NCBI GenBank assembly: GCA_027494165.1
Contig: JAOSJM010000005.1
Location: forward strand, 1,388,461 to 1,452,460
Reading direction: 5' to 3'
DNA: 64,000 bases
DNA from: Acidimicrobiia bacterium
GTDB taxonomy: Bacteria; Actinomycetota; Acidimicrobiia; IMCC26256; JAOSJM01
The translations under genes were made by a program, and so were the position numbers. The notes beneath the pieces were generated by a model that had not been told where the DNA came from, did no database searches, and worked only from the letters and a program-made list of their open reading frames with translations. Shown one piece after another: positions 29,226-37,946 of the stretch (position 1 is the first letter of the stretch; every line of letters begins with the position of its first letter).

Positions 29226-29359
29226 AGCGCTTCCTGTCCGGAACGCAGCGTCGGCCGTCACGTCGGCCGTCAGTCTCGGCGCACACTGAGCCCGTGGACA
29301 AGAACGCCGTAGCGGCGCAGGCCGGGCCTAGAGAACGTCCCCGAACGCTGGGTGAGTGA
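29222..29359 (+). CDS. Small ORF after the peptidase
   Basis: 45 codons from an ATG that overlaps the peptidase stop (ATGA): KRFLSGTQRRPSRRPSVSAH and onward. The overlap continues the coupled pattern of the cluster, but composition alone does not prove coding. No domain is seen. Confidence 0.25.
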   Translation: MKRFLSGTQRRPSRRPSVSAHTEPVDKNAVAAQAGPRERPRTLGE

Positions 29360-29526
29360 CCGGTGCGAAGCATTCGCCGCGCAGCCCGTGCTCTAGCGGA
29401 GCTCTTCGGCGCCGTTGAGAGTAGGGGAAGGGCCTCAGGAAGACGGCGGTTGCGCCGCGCTGTCTGGAATGACATTTGCGTCATTTAGCGCGGGGTTGCT
29501 AGTAGGGCGCGTGGGTCGCGTTCGGA
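29226..29526. other. Spacer between the peptidase cluster and the HEAT-repeat gene
   Basis: About 300 bases holding only the doubtful 45-codon frame above. The gene to the right runs leftward, so this is a convergent junction. No clear terminator hairpin is seen. Confidence 0.4.
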
Positions 29527-30569
29527 CTAGTCCAGGGTGGTTGGGTCGAAGCGGACCTTCTGAACGTCAAGTGCCTCCAGACCGTCTGCCCCCTCGGTTC
29601 GGAGCCAGTCGGACTGGCCTCGCCACATCGGTTCGAGGATGCGAATGACGTCGGGAGTCAGCCGATCCCCGGCGAGAACCCGCACGACCGCGGGCGAGGT
29701 CGCCCAGCGCGAAGTGCCCAGAGCCGTGCTTCGGCGTTCGTGTCGGCTGCATCGAGCAGGCAGCCACCTTCCGATGTCGCTGCAGGAGCTGTGCAGCGAC
29801 CGCAGCCCGTCGTTCATCCGGTTCCGCCATCCAACCGATGAGCGTGGGGGCGAGGTCGTCGGGGAGGTCCTCGATCGCAGTGATCGCGCGTGAAGCGCGA
29901 TGAAGAGGATCGTCGTCGACGGTGATGGGCAGCAGGAGGTGAGGGGAGGGCGCGGCACCTTGGCCGAGCCCCCAGGCGCTCGCAGAGCGGACCTCGACAG
30001 CCAGATCACGGTTGGAGGCGACGGTCGCGAGTGCGGTGGCAGCTTCCTCGGTCGGGATCTCCGGAGAGCACGAACACGGCCTCCATGTGCTGCTCGGCCG
30101 CGCCCTCGGGGTCCGCCGCGAGCTCCTGGAGCTGGTCGGTCCATGCCTCGGGCTGCAGGCGAGCCAGGCTGCCGTAAGCCTCGACTCGAACCCCGCCAGT
30201 CCTCCTCCGGGTGCTCGGTGGTGCGAGCGAGGCGTGGCGCGAGGTCGACTCGATTGGTCGCGCCAACCGCCTTGATCGCGGCGTACCGATCAACAGCGTC
30301 GGGCAAGCGTCGAGATCCGAGGCGAGATCCCAGAGTTCCTGGGCAGCCCAGCTCGAAGCAGCGGCGACCACCCCGGCGACGATGGATTCTTCGCCCAGGA
30401 TGGAGTCGCCAGGATCGAGGTAGGTGTAGCGGGGCTCGGGCCAGTTCCTCCACTGCCAGTACCCTCGTCGTTCGCCCGTCCTCCCACTCGCAGACGATCC
30501 GGCCTTCGTCATCGACGCCACGAAACCATCGGGAACCTCCGGAACCCACGCCGGCCACGTGAGGGTCAC
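29527..30569 (-). pseudogene. HEAT-repeat protein, frame breaks
   Basis: GTG at 30569 begins TLTWPAWVPEVPDGFVA. Across three frames the sequence shows alternating short helices: YLDPGDSILGEESIVAGVVA, AAQELWDLASDLDA, LPDAVDRYAAIKAVGATNRV, VEAYGSLARLQPEAWTDQLQ, AAEQHMEAVFVLSE, TALATVASNRDLAVEVRSAS, DDDPLHRASRAITAIEDLPD, MAEPDERRAAVAAQLLQRHR, and ILEPMWRGQSDWLRTEGADG to the stop at 29527. The pattern of paired helices with small residues is typical of HEAT or Armadillo repeats, which act as protein scaffolds. At least three breaks are needed. A role next to an XRE regulator and a methyltransferase is plausible in restriction or defence, but unproven. Confidence 0.55.
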
Positions 30570-30959
30570 CCGACCCTTCGGACGCCGCTCGGAGCGGAGC
30601 GCTTGCACCGCCGACCGAAGCGGTGGAGCGCGCGGTGGTGAAGGAGGTGGGGCGATCCTGCGTAGGCAGGGAAGACTGACAGGTCGGCTCAAGAAGGCGT
30701 ACCAGTCGTCAGGACGCATCCCCCGGCATGCCACTTCCCGTCCGGGGGTGTCGGAGGAGAGGATGATTCCCAGCTTGACTTGGCCTGCGATCTCGACGCG
30801 ACGTCCGCACCCGGGACGCACGCCAGGTCGGGGCCTGAGTCGCTTGACCTTCGTCTGCCAGACCTTGCTGGCTGCGGCATAGCTCCAGCTCGATCGGCGT
30901 GGCCGTGTTGGATCCCGGAGGTTGCGGGCAACCGCAGCGGGTGCCGACCGCCCCATCGA
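30570..30959. other. Unassigned stretch between XRE and HEAT-repeat genes
   Basis: One leftward frame reads WQTKVKRLRPRPG, then VKLGIILSSDTPGREVA and MRPDDWYAFLSRPVSLPCLR. It could be the C-terminal part of the XRE protein or the N-terminal part of the HEAT-repeat protein after further frame repair. I cannot decide. Confidence 0.3.
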
Positions 30960-31237
30960 CACGAACCGAGCGAAGTCGGCGTCCTCCCCTGAACCCCATC
31001 AGCCCTGGTCCCCGGAACAGAGTGGACGGCGGGATCTGGAGGGCCTCGGCCAGCCGGAGGATGCTGTCCAGCCCAACGTTGCGGGAGGCCTCGCTCGAGA
31101 CTGCTCACGTACGTGCGGTGCAGCCCCGCCTTGTCCGCCAGATGCTCCTGCGAGAGCCCTGCGGCGAGACGGAGTGCACGAACCCTGCGGCCGGGCCAGT
31201 CGGCCGTCAGCGTTACATTGTCACTGCCTCCGGTCAT
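30960..31237 (-). CDS. XRE-family transcriptional regulator (frame break)
   Basis: ATG at 31237. The HTH reads RVRALRLAAGLSQEHLADKA then GLHRTYVSSLERGL, a classical XRE domain near residues 17-50. One C too few near 31090 shifts the frame, and the expected continuation RNVGLDSILRLAEALQIPPS, then TLFRGPGLMGF, is found in the next frame. The 3' end is uncertain. It faces the methyltransferase gene across about 240 bases and may control both directions. Small XRE proteins next to methyltransferases are often restriction-modification controllers. Confidence 0.62.
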
Positions 31238-31473
31238 GATGCCGGTGGGCAGGGTGCGACGCTGCACACTTTGGGGCTGCAGACGATGAGTAACATGACC
31301 GACATGCCACCGACCGCATGCCAACGCTCCCCGAAGCCATCGAGGTGCGGCGAAGCGATTCCTGTCTACATGGCGCACGCGCATTCTCACGAAGGTCCTG
31401 GCCCGGGATCCCCCTCATCGAAGCGTTCACGGCGCCTGGCGATGCCGTGCCGTGATCCGTTCGCCGGGTCAGC
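31238..31473. promoter_or_regulatory. Divergent regulatory region of XRE and methyltransferase genes
   Basis: About 235 bases between two divergently read genes. I see no clear -35/-10 pair or operator dyad, but promoters for both units must lie here. Confidence 0.4.
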
Positions 31474-33031
31474 ATGACCGGAGTGGCAGCCTCGCCCTGG
31501 GCGTCGAGCCCGGCTGTTCGACGTCTCCGTGCTCGGACGACACATCGGCCGCAACTACACCAACCTGGTGAACCCCGAACTCCTTCGGAAGTGGGCCACT
31601 AGGAGGTCGCCGAGGAGGTGGTCGAGCGGCTGGGCCGCGTCTATGCGGTCAGATGCGATGGGTGCGACGGGGGGGCGCAGCTCGCCAAGACCGTCTGGAG
31701 CGTCGTGATGGAGTGCGGCGCTTGCACCGCACGGTGAACTTCTACCGAGCGCTGGAGGCCGCCGACTTCCAGAAGCCGAAGATGAGGTGCCTCACTGCGA
31801 GGCGCCCCTTCAGCAGCTGGAACCGTGCATCGGCGAGGACCCGGTACTCGATTCGATCTCGTGCGACTGCTCCTGCACGCAACGCAGCAGCCCTGGACGG
31901 CTCCGCTCATGCCCGTGGATGCTGCAGGCCGGAGGGCCTGATCAGCCGATCGAGCCCACTCGGCAGATGTGTACCTGGCGTCCGCTCTTGGTCGACACGG
32001 CCGACCTCCACCGCCACCTTCTACTCGCAGCGGAACCTGGCCGTCCTTGCTGTGCTCCACGGTGCGATCGCGCGGATCGAGGACCCGGCTCTGCGCTCGA
32101 AGCTGCTCTTCGCCTTCCGGCCATCCTCACCCGTGCGAGCAAGCGTTACCAGTGGTGCGCCAGCGACTGCTCACTCGCGGCCAACGCCAACTACTACGTG
32201 GCGCCGGTTTTTCTACGAGTGGAACGTGCTCGATCTCTTCGCCCGGAAGGTCGAGGCGGCTATCAAGTCTGACGAGTGGATTGCGCACCAGCGAGGTGCT
32301 GGGACGCTCTTCGACAGCACCGACGGCATCGACGTCGCCTACGACCTGGCAAGCGCCGACGCCCTCCCGCTACCCGACGGCTCTGTCGACTACGTGTTCA
32401 CCGACCCGCCGTTCGGATCGAACATCTTCTACTCAGACATGAGCCTCTTTCAGGGAGGCGTGGCTGGGCGAGACGACGGACCCGGCGGCGGAGGCGGTGG
32501 TCGATCGCGCCGATACCGGGTCAGCGAGAGGACCGCCGACCGTTACGAACGGCTGCTGACCGACGCTCTGCGGGAGTGCCGCGCGTCGTGAAGCCCGATG
32601 GACTGATCACCATGGTTTTCGGCAACAGTTCGGGTGAGGTCTGGCAGCTCGTGCAGCGCGATCGAGGCTGCTGGCCCGGAGGTGATCCCCGAGTACATAG
32701 CGACGCTTGACAAGGGGCAGCGCTCCGTGAAGGGCCTGGCGTCCGGGTTTGAGAACTCGGCGACCCTCGACCTCGTGCTCACACTGAGGTGCGCGGAAGC
32801 TGGAGCGACCCGAGGATTGTCCCCGACGGCGATGCGATCCGCGGAGTCGTTCAGCGCATGCTCGACGATGATTCGCAGCGCACGCCGAGCCACCTCTACC
32901 TAGAACTCCTTCGCCACGGTTTCCGCCACTGTTGGGACCTCAGCAATCTCGATCTGAGCGCCGTCACCGACCTCCTTCGACAGGCAGAGATCGAGATCGA
33001 CCGGCGCAGCGCTCGACTGGCGACCGCGTAG
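31474..33031 (+). pseudogene. DNA methyltransferase with TDPPFG motif, frame breaks
   Basis: Stitched frames from ATG at 31474 read LGRHIGRNYTNLVNPELLRK, EVAEEVVERLGRVYAVRCDG, CDGGAQLAKTVWSVVMECGA, VNFYRALEAADFQKPKMRCP and others. Then come FYSQRNLAVLAVLHGAIARI with EDPALRSKLLFAF, ANYYVAP-FYEWNVLDLFARK, LPDGSVDYVFTDPPFGSNIF, VKPDGLITMVFGNSSGEVWQ and RTPSHLYLELLRHGFRHCWD up to 33031. TDPPFG is catalytic motif IV (DPPx) of N6-adenine or N4-cytosine methyltransferases, and cysteine pairs suggest a zinc finger in the N-terminal half. The layout resembles DUF1156-type methylases of defence loci. About eight breaks are needed. A TIR-like gene follows 25 nt later. Confidence 0.62.
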
Positions 33032-33055
33032 GCGGCACCGTTGATGGAGCAGGGC

Positions 33056-33965
33056 ATGACAACCGGTACTCACAATGCGGTGCCCGGCAGCGCAGTGTTC
33101 GTCGTCCACGGTCCGGAACGAAGCCCTTCGTCGGTCGATGTTCGACTTCCTGCGGGCCATCGGTCTGCAGCCCATTGAATGGACGCAAGCTGTCGCGCTG
33201 ACTGGGAAGGGATCGCCATACATCGGTGAGGTGCTTGATGCCGCCTTCAACGAGGCGTCGGCTGTGGTCGTCTTGATGACGCCGGACGAGGTTGCCTACC
33301 TGCAGCCGCAGTACGGACACGGTGACGATGATCCCGAGATCCAACCAGCGCCGCAGGCACGGCCGAACGTGCTCTTCGAGGCAGGCATGGCCTTGGGACG
33401 CGACCAAGAGAGGACGATCCTCGTGGAGGTAGGCGACGTGCGCCCGTTCAGTGACGTGGGTGGTCGGCACGTCGTCCGATTGGGCAACACCGTCGCCACC
33501 CGCCAGGCGCTCGCCACGCGACTACAGACAGCGGGCTGTGCGGTCGACCTCAGCGGGCAGGACTGGCACAGCGTCGGTGACTTCACGCCTCCTCCAGCGC
33601 CGGGCGGCGGACTGCCTCTTGGTCGGCGAGTGCCATCGGCCCCAGTCTCGAGGAAGCCGATCGACTTCGACCTTCGCTACATCAACAAGGGTGGGAACCG
33701 GATCGACAAACTTACGGTGGTCAACCTAGGGAGCGAGACGGCCTTTGACGTAGCGCTCTCAGTTCCCAAGGGCGCGGCGTTGAGTCGTACTGAAGACGCG
33801 GTCATCGACAAGATCCCGCCAGGAAAGTCAGTCACGATCGATGTCCTCAGCTCCCTACGAATGATGGGCGCGAAGAAGTCGGCAGCCTTCGACGTGACCA
33901 TCACCGCGAAGACCGAGTCGGGGGACGTCGTGTCCCAAGATGTGTTCATCGACTTGAACGGATGA
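33056..33965 (+). CDS. TIR-like domain protein (CAP12/Pycsar-effector type), one frame break
   Basis: ATG at 33056 leads to SAVFVVHG. A single extra C at 33113-33114 shifts the frame, after which RNEALRRSMFDFLRAIGLQP continues unbroken to 33965. ASAVVVLMTPDEVAYL and RPNVLFEAGMALG follow, the latter holding the glutamate expected at the NAD+-cleaving site of the TIR-like fold used as effector in CBASS and Pycsar. About 100 residues after a Pro/Gly linker form a beta-rich C-terminal domain (FDLRYINKGGNRIDKLTVVN, then PGKSVTIDVLSSLRMMGAKK, then SAAFDVTITA) I cannot assign. It could be a sensor. The repaired length is about 302 residues. It sits between the methyltransferase and the zinc-ribbon gene as one operon. 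Confidence 0.75.
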
Positions 33966-33968
33966 GCA

Positions 33969-34437
33969 ATGGGTGAGGACATCAGCATCCCGGTGCAACT
34001 CCCACTCGACAGCGACGGCTTCCTCCGACGCGAAGTGCCCGAACTGCGAGCAGGAGTTCAAGTGGTACCACCACCAGGAAGACGATCCCGACGCTGAGCG
34101 CGTTGATCAGTGCCACTGCCCAAGGTGCGGCGTAGCCGCCGCGCCCGACTCGTGGTGGACCCCAGACCAACTCGCGTACATGCAGAGCGCGGCCGCTCCC
34201 GAGATCGAGCGAGCCATCGGCGACGCATTGCGGGACGCGTTCCGCGGCGTCAAGGGCGTCAAGGTGAGCCCGAATCGCAACCTCCGGCTCGACGTCGACA
34301 ATCCGGGCCAACTGACGGAGCCAGACGACATGGTGATCGTTGAGCCGCCGTGCCACCCGAACGAACCGCTGAAGGTGCCTGACGAGGCGACCTCGCAGGT
34401 CCACTGCCTCGTTTGCGGAGCGGCCTTCGCCGCCTGA
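33969..34437 (+). CDS. Zinc-ribbon protein of unknown function, one frame break
   Basis: ATG at 33969, 3 nt after the TIR-like stop. It reads GEDISIPVQLPLDSDGFLRR. One extra G near 34040 shifts the frame, then CPNCEQEFKWYHHQEDDPD continues to 34437, about 155 residues. Cysteine pairs CPNC and CHCPRC form a zinc ribbon near residues 22-55, and a final CLVCGAAF near the C-terminus may complete a second site. The middle (APEIERAIGDALRDAF) is helical and VKVSPNRNLRL extended. I do not know its function, but its tight coupling to a TIR-like effector suggests a partner in the same system. Confidence 0.68.
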
Positions 34438-34500
34438 TCCGGGATCCCCGACCCCTGCGCTGCGGGCCGAGCCTCACGGGGCAGTTGCGGTTCCTGCGTT

Positions 34501-35068
34501 CTACTCGATCAACGATCGCAGGTCGGACGGAAGGACGTACTCCAGTCCGTGTTCCGCCGCCCGGTCGCTGAGTGATTGGGCCACGGCGGCGCGTACCTCC
34601 GACGGGAGGCTTTCGAGCTCCTCCAGAAATCGGGCCACGCCCAACTCGCAGTAGGACGCAGGGAAGATCTTGGTGGTGAAGGAGGGGTGGGGGAGGGCCT
34701 GGGCCCCCTTCCTCGCTAGGTATAGGTTCTGAGTCACCGTGCTGGGTGGGCTGATCCAGGAAGGGAACGAACCGACCCGCATACGGCGGGCGGGTCGCCC
34801 CTCTTCCTCCCGACCCCCCCCACCAGGGAGGTTCTTGAGGGGTGGCCCTCCCCCCCGCCCCACGGCTATAGATCGCTCCTCCCGGTCCTAGGAACACCAT
34901 GTCCCATCGGAGGTTGCGGCCGTTGATGACCCTTCGTTCGCTCCCTTGCCAAGCGTCACCGACGATCTGAAGCAGCCCAGCTTCCAACTTCCGCTGCGTC
35001 AGGTAGCCGGTGATGACGACCGGCGCGTGGATTCCCGCCGGAGCACCGTCAACCTCGCCGCCCGTCAT
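34501..35068 (-). pseudogene. Hypothetical protein, frame break in long G/C runs
   Basis: ATG at 35068 reads TGGEVDGAPAGIHAPVVITG, then YLTQRKLEAGLLQIVGDAWQ and VINGRNLRWDMVFLG. Beyond about 34870, runs of up to eight C or G scramble the frame. A second frame resumes as WISPPSTVTQNLYLARKGAQ, FTTKIFPASYCELGVARFLE, ELESLPSEVRAAVAQSLSDR and AAEHGLEYVLPSDLRSLIE, ending at 34501. Both halves look coding, so one gene of about 185 residues is likely. No family is recognised. Confidence 0.45.
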
Positions 35069-35220
35069 GGTCCTCAGTCTGCCTGGCCCACCTCATGCAC
35101 TCCGCGAGAACTCCGCGAGAGCACTGGTACGGGGCGGTACGCGGCGATACGCCGGATCACCAGAAGTACGCCGTGACCAGGGCGTCCGCGCTCTGACCAG
35201 CACCGACGCCGACCGCCTGG

Positions 35221-35270
35221 GCTGCTTTGCGAAGCAGGGGGTCGTGGGTTCGAGTTCCATCGTCTCCACC
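35221..35270 (+). other. tRNA-Ala 3' half, probable attachment-site remnant
   Basis: The sequence from GCTGCTTTGCGAAGCAGG through the T-arm GTGGGTTCGAGTTCCAT to the acceptor strand CGTCTCCACC closely resembles the 3' half of a tRNA-Ala(TGC) gene, with one extra base in the anticodon region. No 5' half (a matching GGAGACG acceptor and D-arm) lies upstream. Integrases of the tyrosine type commonly use tRNA 3' ends as attB, so this is probably the att scar of the island. Confidence 0.65.
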
Positions 35271-35494
35271 GCACCGCCGCGCCGACGGGGGAATCGCGAT
35301 GCCGGCGAGGCCCGGTTCACCGCGCCTCACCGCCGTGGGGTAGGTGGGGCTGCCGGTCCAGCTCGCGCCGACGGGAGGCGGCGCTCGGCCCGGGCCTTGA
35401 TCCCGAGCATCTGCCTGGGCATGAAGCAGAAGTCGCCGACGTCGAAGGCCGTCGCGAACAGGCGGTGCCTCGGCATGAGTGGCCCGTCCCCCGG

Positions 35495-35547
35495 GGTTGG
35501 CGCGGTTCCGGGGTCCACGGCCCCGATTCCGCGCCGACCCGGCGGGG
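35495..35547. repeat. REP-like palindromic element, copy A
   Basis: GGTTGGCGCGGTTCCGGGGT and the rest to 35547 fold into an imperfect hairpin (GGTTGGCGCG against CGCGCCGACC). It is related to copies B and C near 37.6-37.8 kb, sharing the outer arms and the ACCCGGCGGG tail, with more divergence in the stem interior. Confidence 0.6.
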
Positions 35548-35577
35548 AGTCAGGGGACGAGGGGAGGGGTTCGCGGG

Positions 35578-36000
35578 TCAGGGCTCCTGCTCGAGGGCGG
35601 CCTCGTCCATCCACATGACCTCCCAGAGGTGGCCGTCGAGGTCCTGGAAGCTCCGGCCGTACATGAAGCCCTGGTCCACCGGCTCGTTGGCCGGCGAGGC
35701 CCCGGCGGCCAGGGCCTCGTCGACGAGCTCGTCGACCTGGGCCCGGCCCCCCGCCGACAGGGCGAGGATGGCCTCCGTGTGCGTCGTCGCGTCGCAGACG
35801 TCCTTCGTCGTGAAGGTCTTGAAGAAGTCCTCGACGAGGAGCATGACGTACGCCTGGTCGCTGAGGATCATGCAGGTCGCGTTCTCGTCGGTGAACCGCG
35901 GGTCGAACGCGAAGCCGAGCCGGGTGAAGAAGTCCACGGACTTGTCGAGGTCCCGGACGGGGAGGTTCACGAAGAGCATGCGGGGCTGGGCGACGGTCAT
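35578..36000 (-). CDS. VOC (glyoxalase/bleomycin-resistance) family protein
   Basis: 140 residues. It begins MLFVNLPVRDLDKSVDFFTR with LGFAFDPRF, the usual first beta-alpha-beta-beta-beta module, and ends FMYGRSFQDLDGHLWEVMWM, the second module with the DxDGHxWE metal-ligand region. Such small VOC proteins are metal-dependent lyases, isomerases or binding proteins, and the substrate is unknown. It is divergent from an ECF sigma factor 140 bases away, an arrangement seen with SigG-type sigma factors, so the two may be functionally linked. Confidence 0.85.
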   Translation of the reverse strand: MTVAQPRMLFVNLPVRDLDKSVDFFTRLGFAFDPRFTDENATCMILSDQAYVMLLVEDFFKTFTTKDVCDATTHTEAILALSAGGRAQVDELVDEALAAGASPANEPVDQGFMYGRSFQDLDGHLWEVMWMDEAALEQEP

Positions 36001-36140
36001 GGTTCCTCCTCGGGTCGTTCGTCAGGAGGTGGACGTCGCAGGGGGCGCGAAGTCATCGGTGCGCCGCCGGGTCGACGCGGGGCTTTCGGGCCCCTGACGT
36101 CCGGGACCTCGACCTCCGTCGGAGGACCCCTCGCCGTACC

Positions 36141-37112
36141 ATGCGGGCAGTGACGTTGAGCTCGCACGCCGCCGCACCGGAGGAGCTCGAGCGGTACCGC
36201 CGCGAGCTGACCGGCTACTGCTACCGGATGCTCGGGTCGGGCTTCGAGGCCGACGACGCCGTACAGGAGACCATGCTGCGGGCGTGGCGGGCCGCCGACG
36301 GGTTCGAGGGCCGCTCGAGCGTGCGGTCGTGGGTGTTCCGCATCGCCACGAACGTGTGCCTGGACATGCTGCGGGGGCGGAGGCGGCGGGCCCGGCCCAT
36401 GGAGCTCGGACCGTCCTCGCCGCCCGAAGAGTCACTCCTCGGGCCGATGCTCCCCGAGCGCGCCTGGATCTCGCCCGTCGTCGACGGACGCGTCGTGCCC
36501 GAGGACGGCGACCCGGCGGCGATCGCGGTGTCGCGCGAGAGCATCCGGCTGGCCTTCGTCACCGCGCTGTCGCACCTCCCGGCCCGGCAACGGGCCGCGC
36601 TGATCCTCCACGAGGTGCTGCGCTGGCCGGCGACCGAGGTCGCCGACCTGCTCGGGACGAGTGTGGCGGCGGTCAACAGCGCCGTGCAGCGGGCCCGGGC
36701 CACCCTCGCGGCGCTTCCGGACGAGGCGCGCCCGCGGGTTGTGGGCGCCGACCAGCGCGAGCTCCTGGCCCGGTACGTGGACGCGTTCGAGCGCTACGAC
36801 GTGGCGACGCTGGTGACGCTCCTCCACGACGACGCGGTCCAGTCGATGCCGCCCTACGCGATGTGGATCCGGGGATCGACCGAGATCGGGCGCTGGCTGC
36901 TCGGTCCGGGCCGCGGATGTCGGGGCTCCCGGCTGCTGCCGACGGCGGCCAACGGGAGCGCGGCCTTCGGTCAGTACCGCCCGGACCCGGCGGGCGGTCA
37001 CCGACCATGGGCGCTGCAGGTCCTCGAGGTGTCCGGCGACCGGATCTCGGAGTTCCACGCCTTCCTCGACACGGACCTGTTCGCCGCCTTCGGCCTCCCA
37101 CCCCGTCTGTAG
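36141..37112 (+). CDS. ECF sigma factor with C-terminal SnoaL-like domain
   Basis: 323 residues. Sigma region 2 is GYCYRMLGSGFEADDAVQET with MLRAWRAADGFEGRSSVRSW, and region 4 is ALSHLPARQRAALILHEVLR with WPATEVADLLGTSVAAVNSA. The following 120 residues (LARYVDAFERYDVATLVTLL, then HDDAVQSMPPYAMWIRG, then EFHAFLDTDLFAAF) form a SnoaL/NTF2-like domain, as in SigG/SigJ-type ECF factors where the extension replaces an anti-sigma factor. The start could be ATG 36141 or GTG 36150. The divergent VOC gene is a likely partner or target. Confidence 0.9.
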   Translation: MRAVTLSSHAAAPEELERYRRELTGYCYRMLGSGFEADDAVQETMLRAWRAADGFEGRSSVRSWVFRIATNVCLDMLRGRRRRARPMELGPSSPPEESLLGPMLPERAWISPVVDGRVVPEDGDPAAIAVSRESIRLAFVTALSHLPARQRAALILHEVLRWPATEVADLLGTSVAAVNSAVQRARATLAALPDEARPRVVGADQRELLARYVDAFERYDVATLVTLLHDDAVQSMPPYAMWIRGSTEIGRWLLGPGRGCRGSRLLPTAANGSAAFGQYRPDPAGGHRPWALQVLEVSGDRISEFHAFLDTDLFAAFGLPPRL

Positions 37113-37287
37113 CCGCGGCGGGGCCCGGGCGCACCGGTCCTCGGTGCGGTCCACGGCCCTGGAACCTTGTGGGCTGGACGAGTGGACCGGGCGGGCTGCC
37201 GCGCCGCGCCGGCTCGGCCGGGGACAATGGTCCGCGGGAAGATCCTTTCCCGAGGGGCCCCTCGGCGGCGACGAGACGGAGGGCACG

Positions 37288-37590
37288 ATGACGGAACCCA
37301 CCACGCCCGACGACGAGGCCATGGAGCGGGCCCAGAAGCGAGTCAAGGCGGTCAAGGACTTCTGGAGCTTCCTCGGCATCTACCTCCTGGTGAACGCCAT
37401 CGTCATCACCGTGAACCTGCTCACGAGCAGCGACGCGCTGTGGTTCTACTGGGTGAGCCTGGGGATGGGGATCCCGCTCGTGATCACCGCCGTGAACGCG
37501 CTGATGGCGAGCTGGGGGCGGGCGAGCACGTGGGAGGAGCGGAAGCTCCGCCAGTACTACGAGCAGGAGCGCCGCCGGAGCTCGCCATGA
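37288..37590 (+). CDS. Small 2TM-domain protein
   Basis: 100 residues from ATG at 37288. A charged N-terminus (ERAQKRVKAVKDFWSFLGIY) leads into two transmembrane helices, GIYLLVNAIVITVNLL and YWVSLGMGIPLVITAVNALM, then WGRASTWEERKLRQYYEQE. This is the PF13239-type two-helix domain often found alone or attached to histidine kinases. The longer open frame upstream is rejected because it is Arg/Gly-rich and lacks a good start. Confidence 0.8.
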   Translation: MTEPTTPDDEAMERAQKRVKAVKDFWSFLGIYLLVNAIVITVNLLTSSDALWFYWVSLGMGIPLVITAVNALMASWGRASTWEERKLRQYYEQERRRSSP

Positions 37591-37637
37591 CCGGGATCCG
37601 CGCCCTCGCCGGCGAGGACGGCCGGTGACGGTCACTC

Positions 37638-37690
37638 GGTTGGAGCGGAAACGGGGTCCAGAGCCCCGAAAGCGCGCCAACCCGGCGGGA
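37638..37690. repeat. REP-like palindromic element, copy B
   Basis: GGTTGGAGCGGAAACGGGGT to 37690. The arms GGTTGG-GCG-CGGGG and their complement near the right end form an imperfect hairpin. It is nearly identical to copy C, 143 bases away. Confidence 0.75.
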
Positions 37691-37726
37691 GGGAGGGCCG
37701 CCGCGGCGAGAGAGGGGGGGGGCCGC

Positions 37727-37789
37727 TGATGGCCGCCCGGTTGGATCTGATGGCCGCCCGGTTGGATCTGATGGCCGCTCGGTTGGAGC
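37727..37789 (+). repeat. Three tandem 21-bp repeats
   Basis: Units at 37727-37747, 37748-37768 and 37769-37789, of the form TGATGGCCGCCCGGTTGGAT plus C. The first two are identical and the third differs at two positions and runs into REP copy C. The third unit supplies the GGTTGGAGC start of that REP, suggesting that slippage or nested duplication built the array. Confidence 0.85.
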
Positions 37790-37833
37790 GGAAACGGGGT
37801 CCACAGCCCCGAAAGCGCGCCAACCCGGCGGCA
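37781..37833. repeat. REP-like palindromic element, copy C
   Basis: GGTTGGAGCGGAAACGGGGT through the CAACCCGGCGG end. It differs from copy B at only a few positions (CAGAG/CACAG loop and tail). Confidence 0.75.
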
Positions 37834-37946
37834 GGGAATGGGGGCCGACCCGGCCAGGGGGAGAGGGGGGACTTGGCCGCATCGGCGGGGGCGGCGAGCA
37901 GGTCGGTAGCATCCGAGACCCGGCCCGAGGAGCGGAGGGCAGCCCG

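Larger units (their letters stand above)
35069..35577. other. Right edge of the island: attachment-like region and REP copy
   Basis: About 510 bases without a secure gene. It holds two adjacent copies of ACTCCGCGAGA (35099-35120), a cluster of GGTACG-like words, the tRNA-Ala 3' remnant and one REP-like palindrome. A 49-codon leftward frame ending at 35327 (MPRHRLFATAFDVGDFCFMP) is possible but unsupported. Confidence 0.5.
37591..37946. other. Repeat-rich spacer
   Basis: About 356 bases with no gene, holding two REP-like palindromes and a threefold 21-bp tandem repeat, listed separately. A GGAGGGCAG ribosome binding site for the oxidoreductase lies at its end. Confidence 0.7.
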
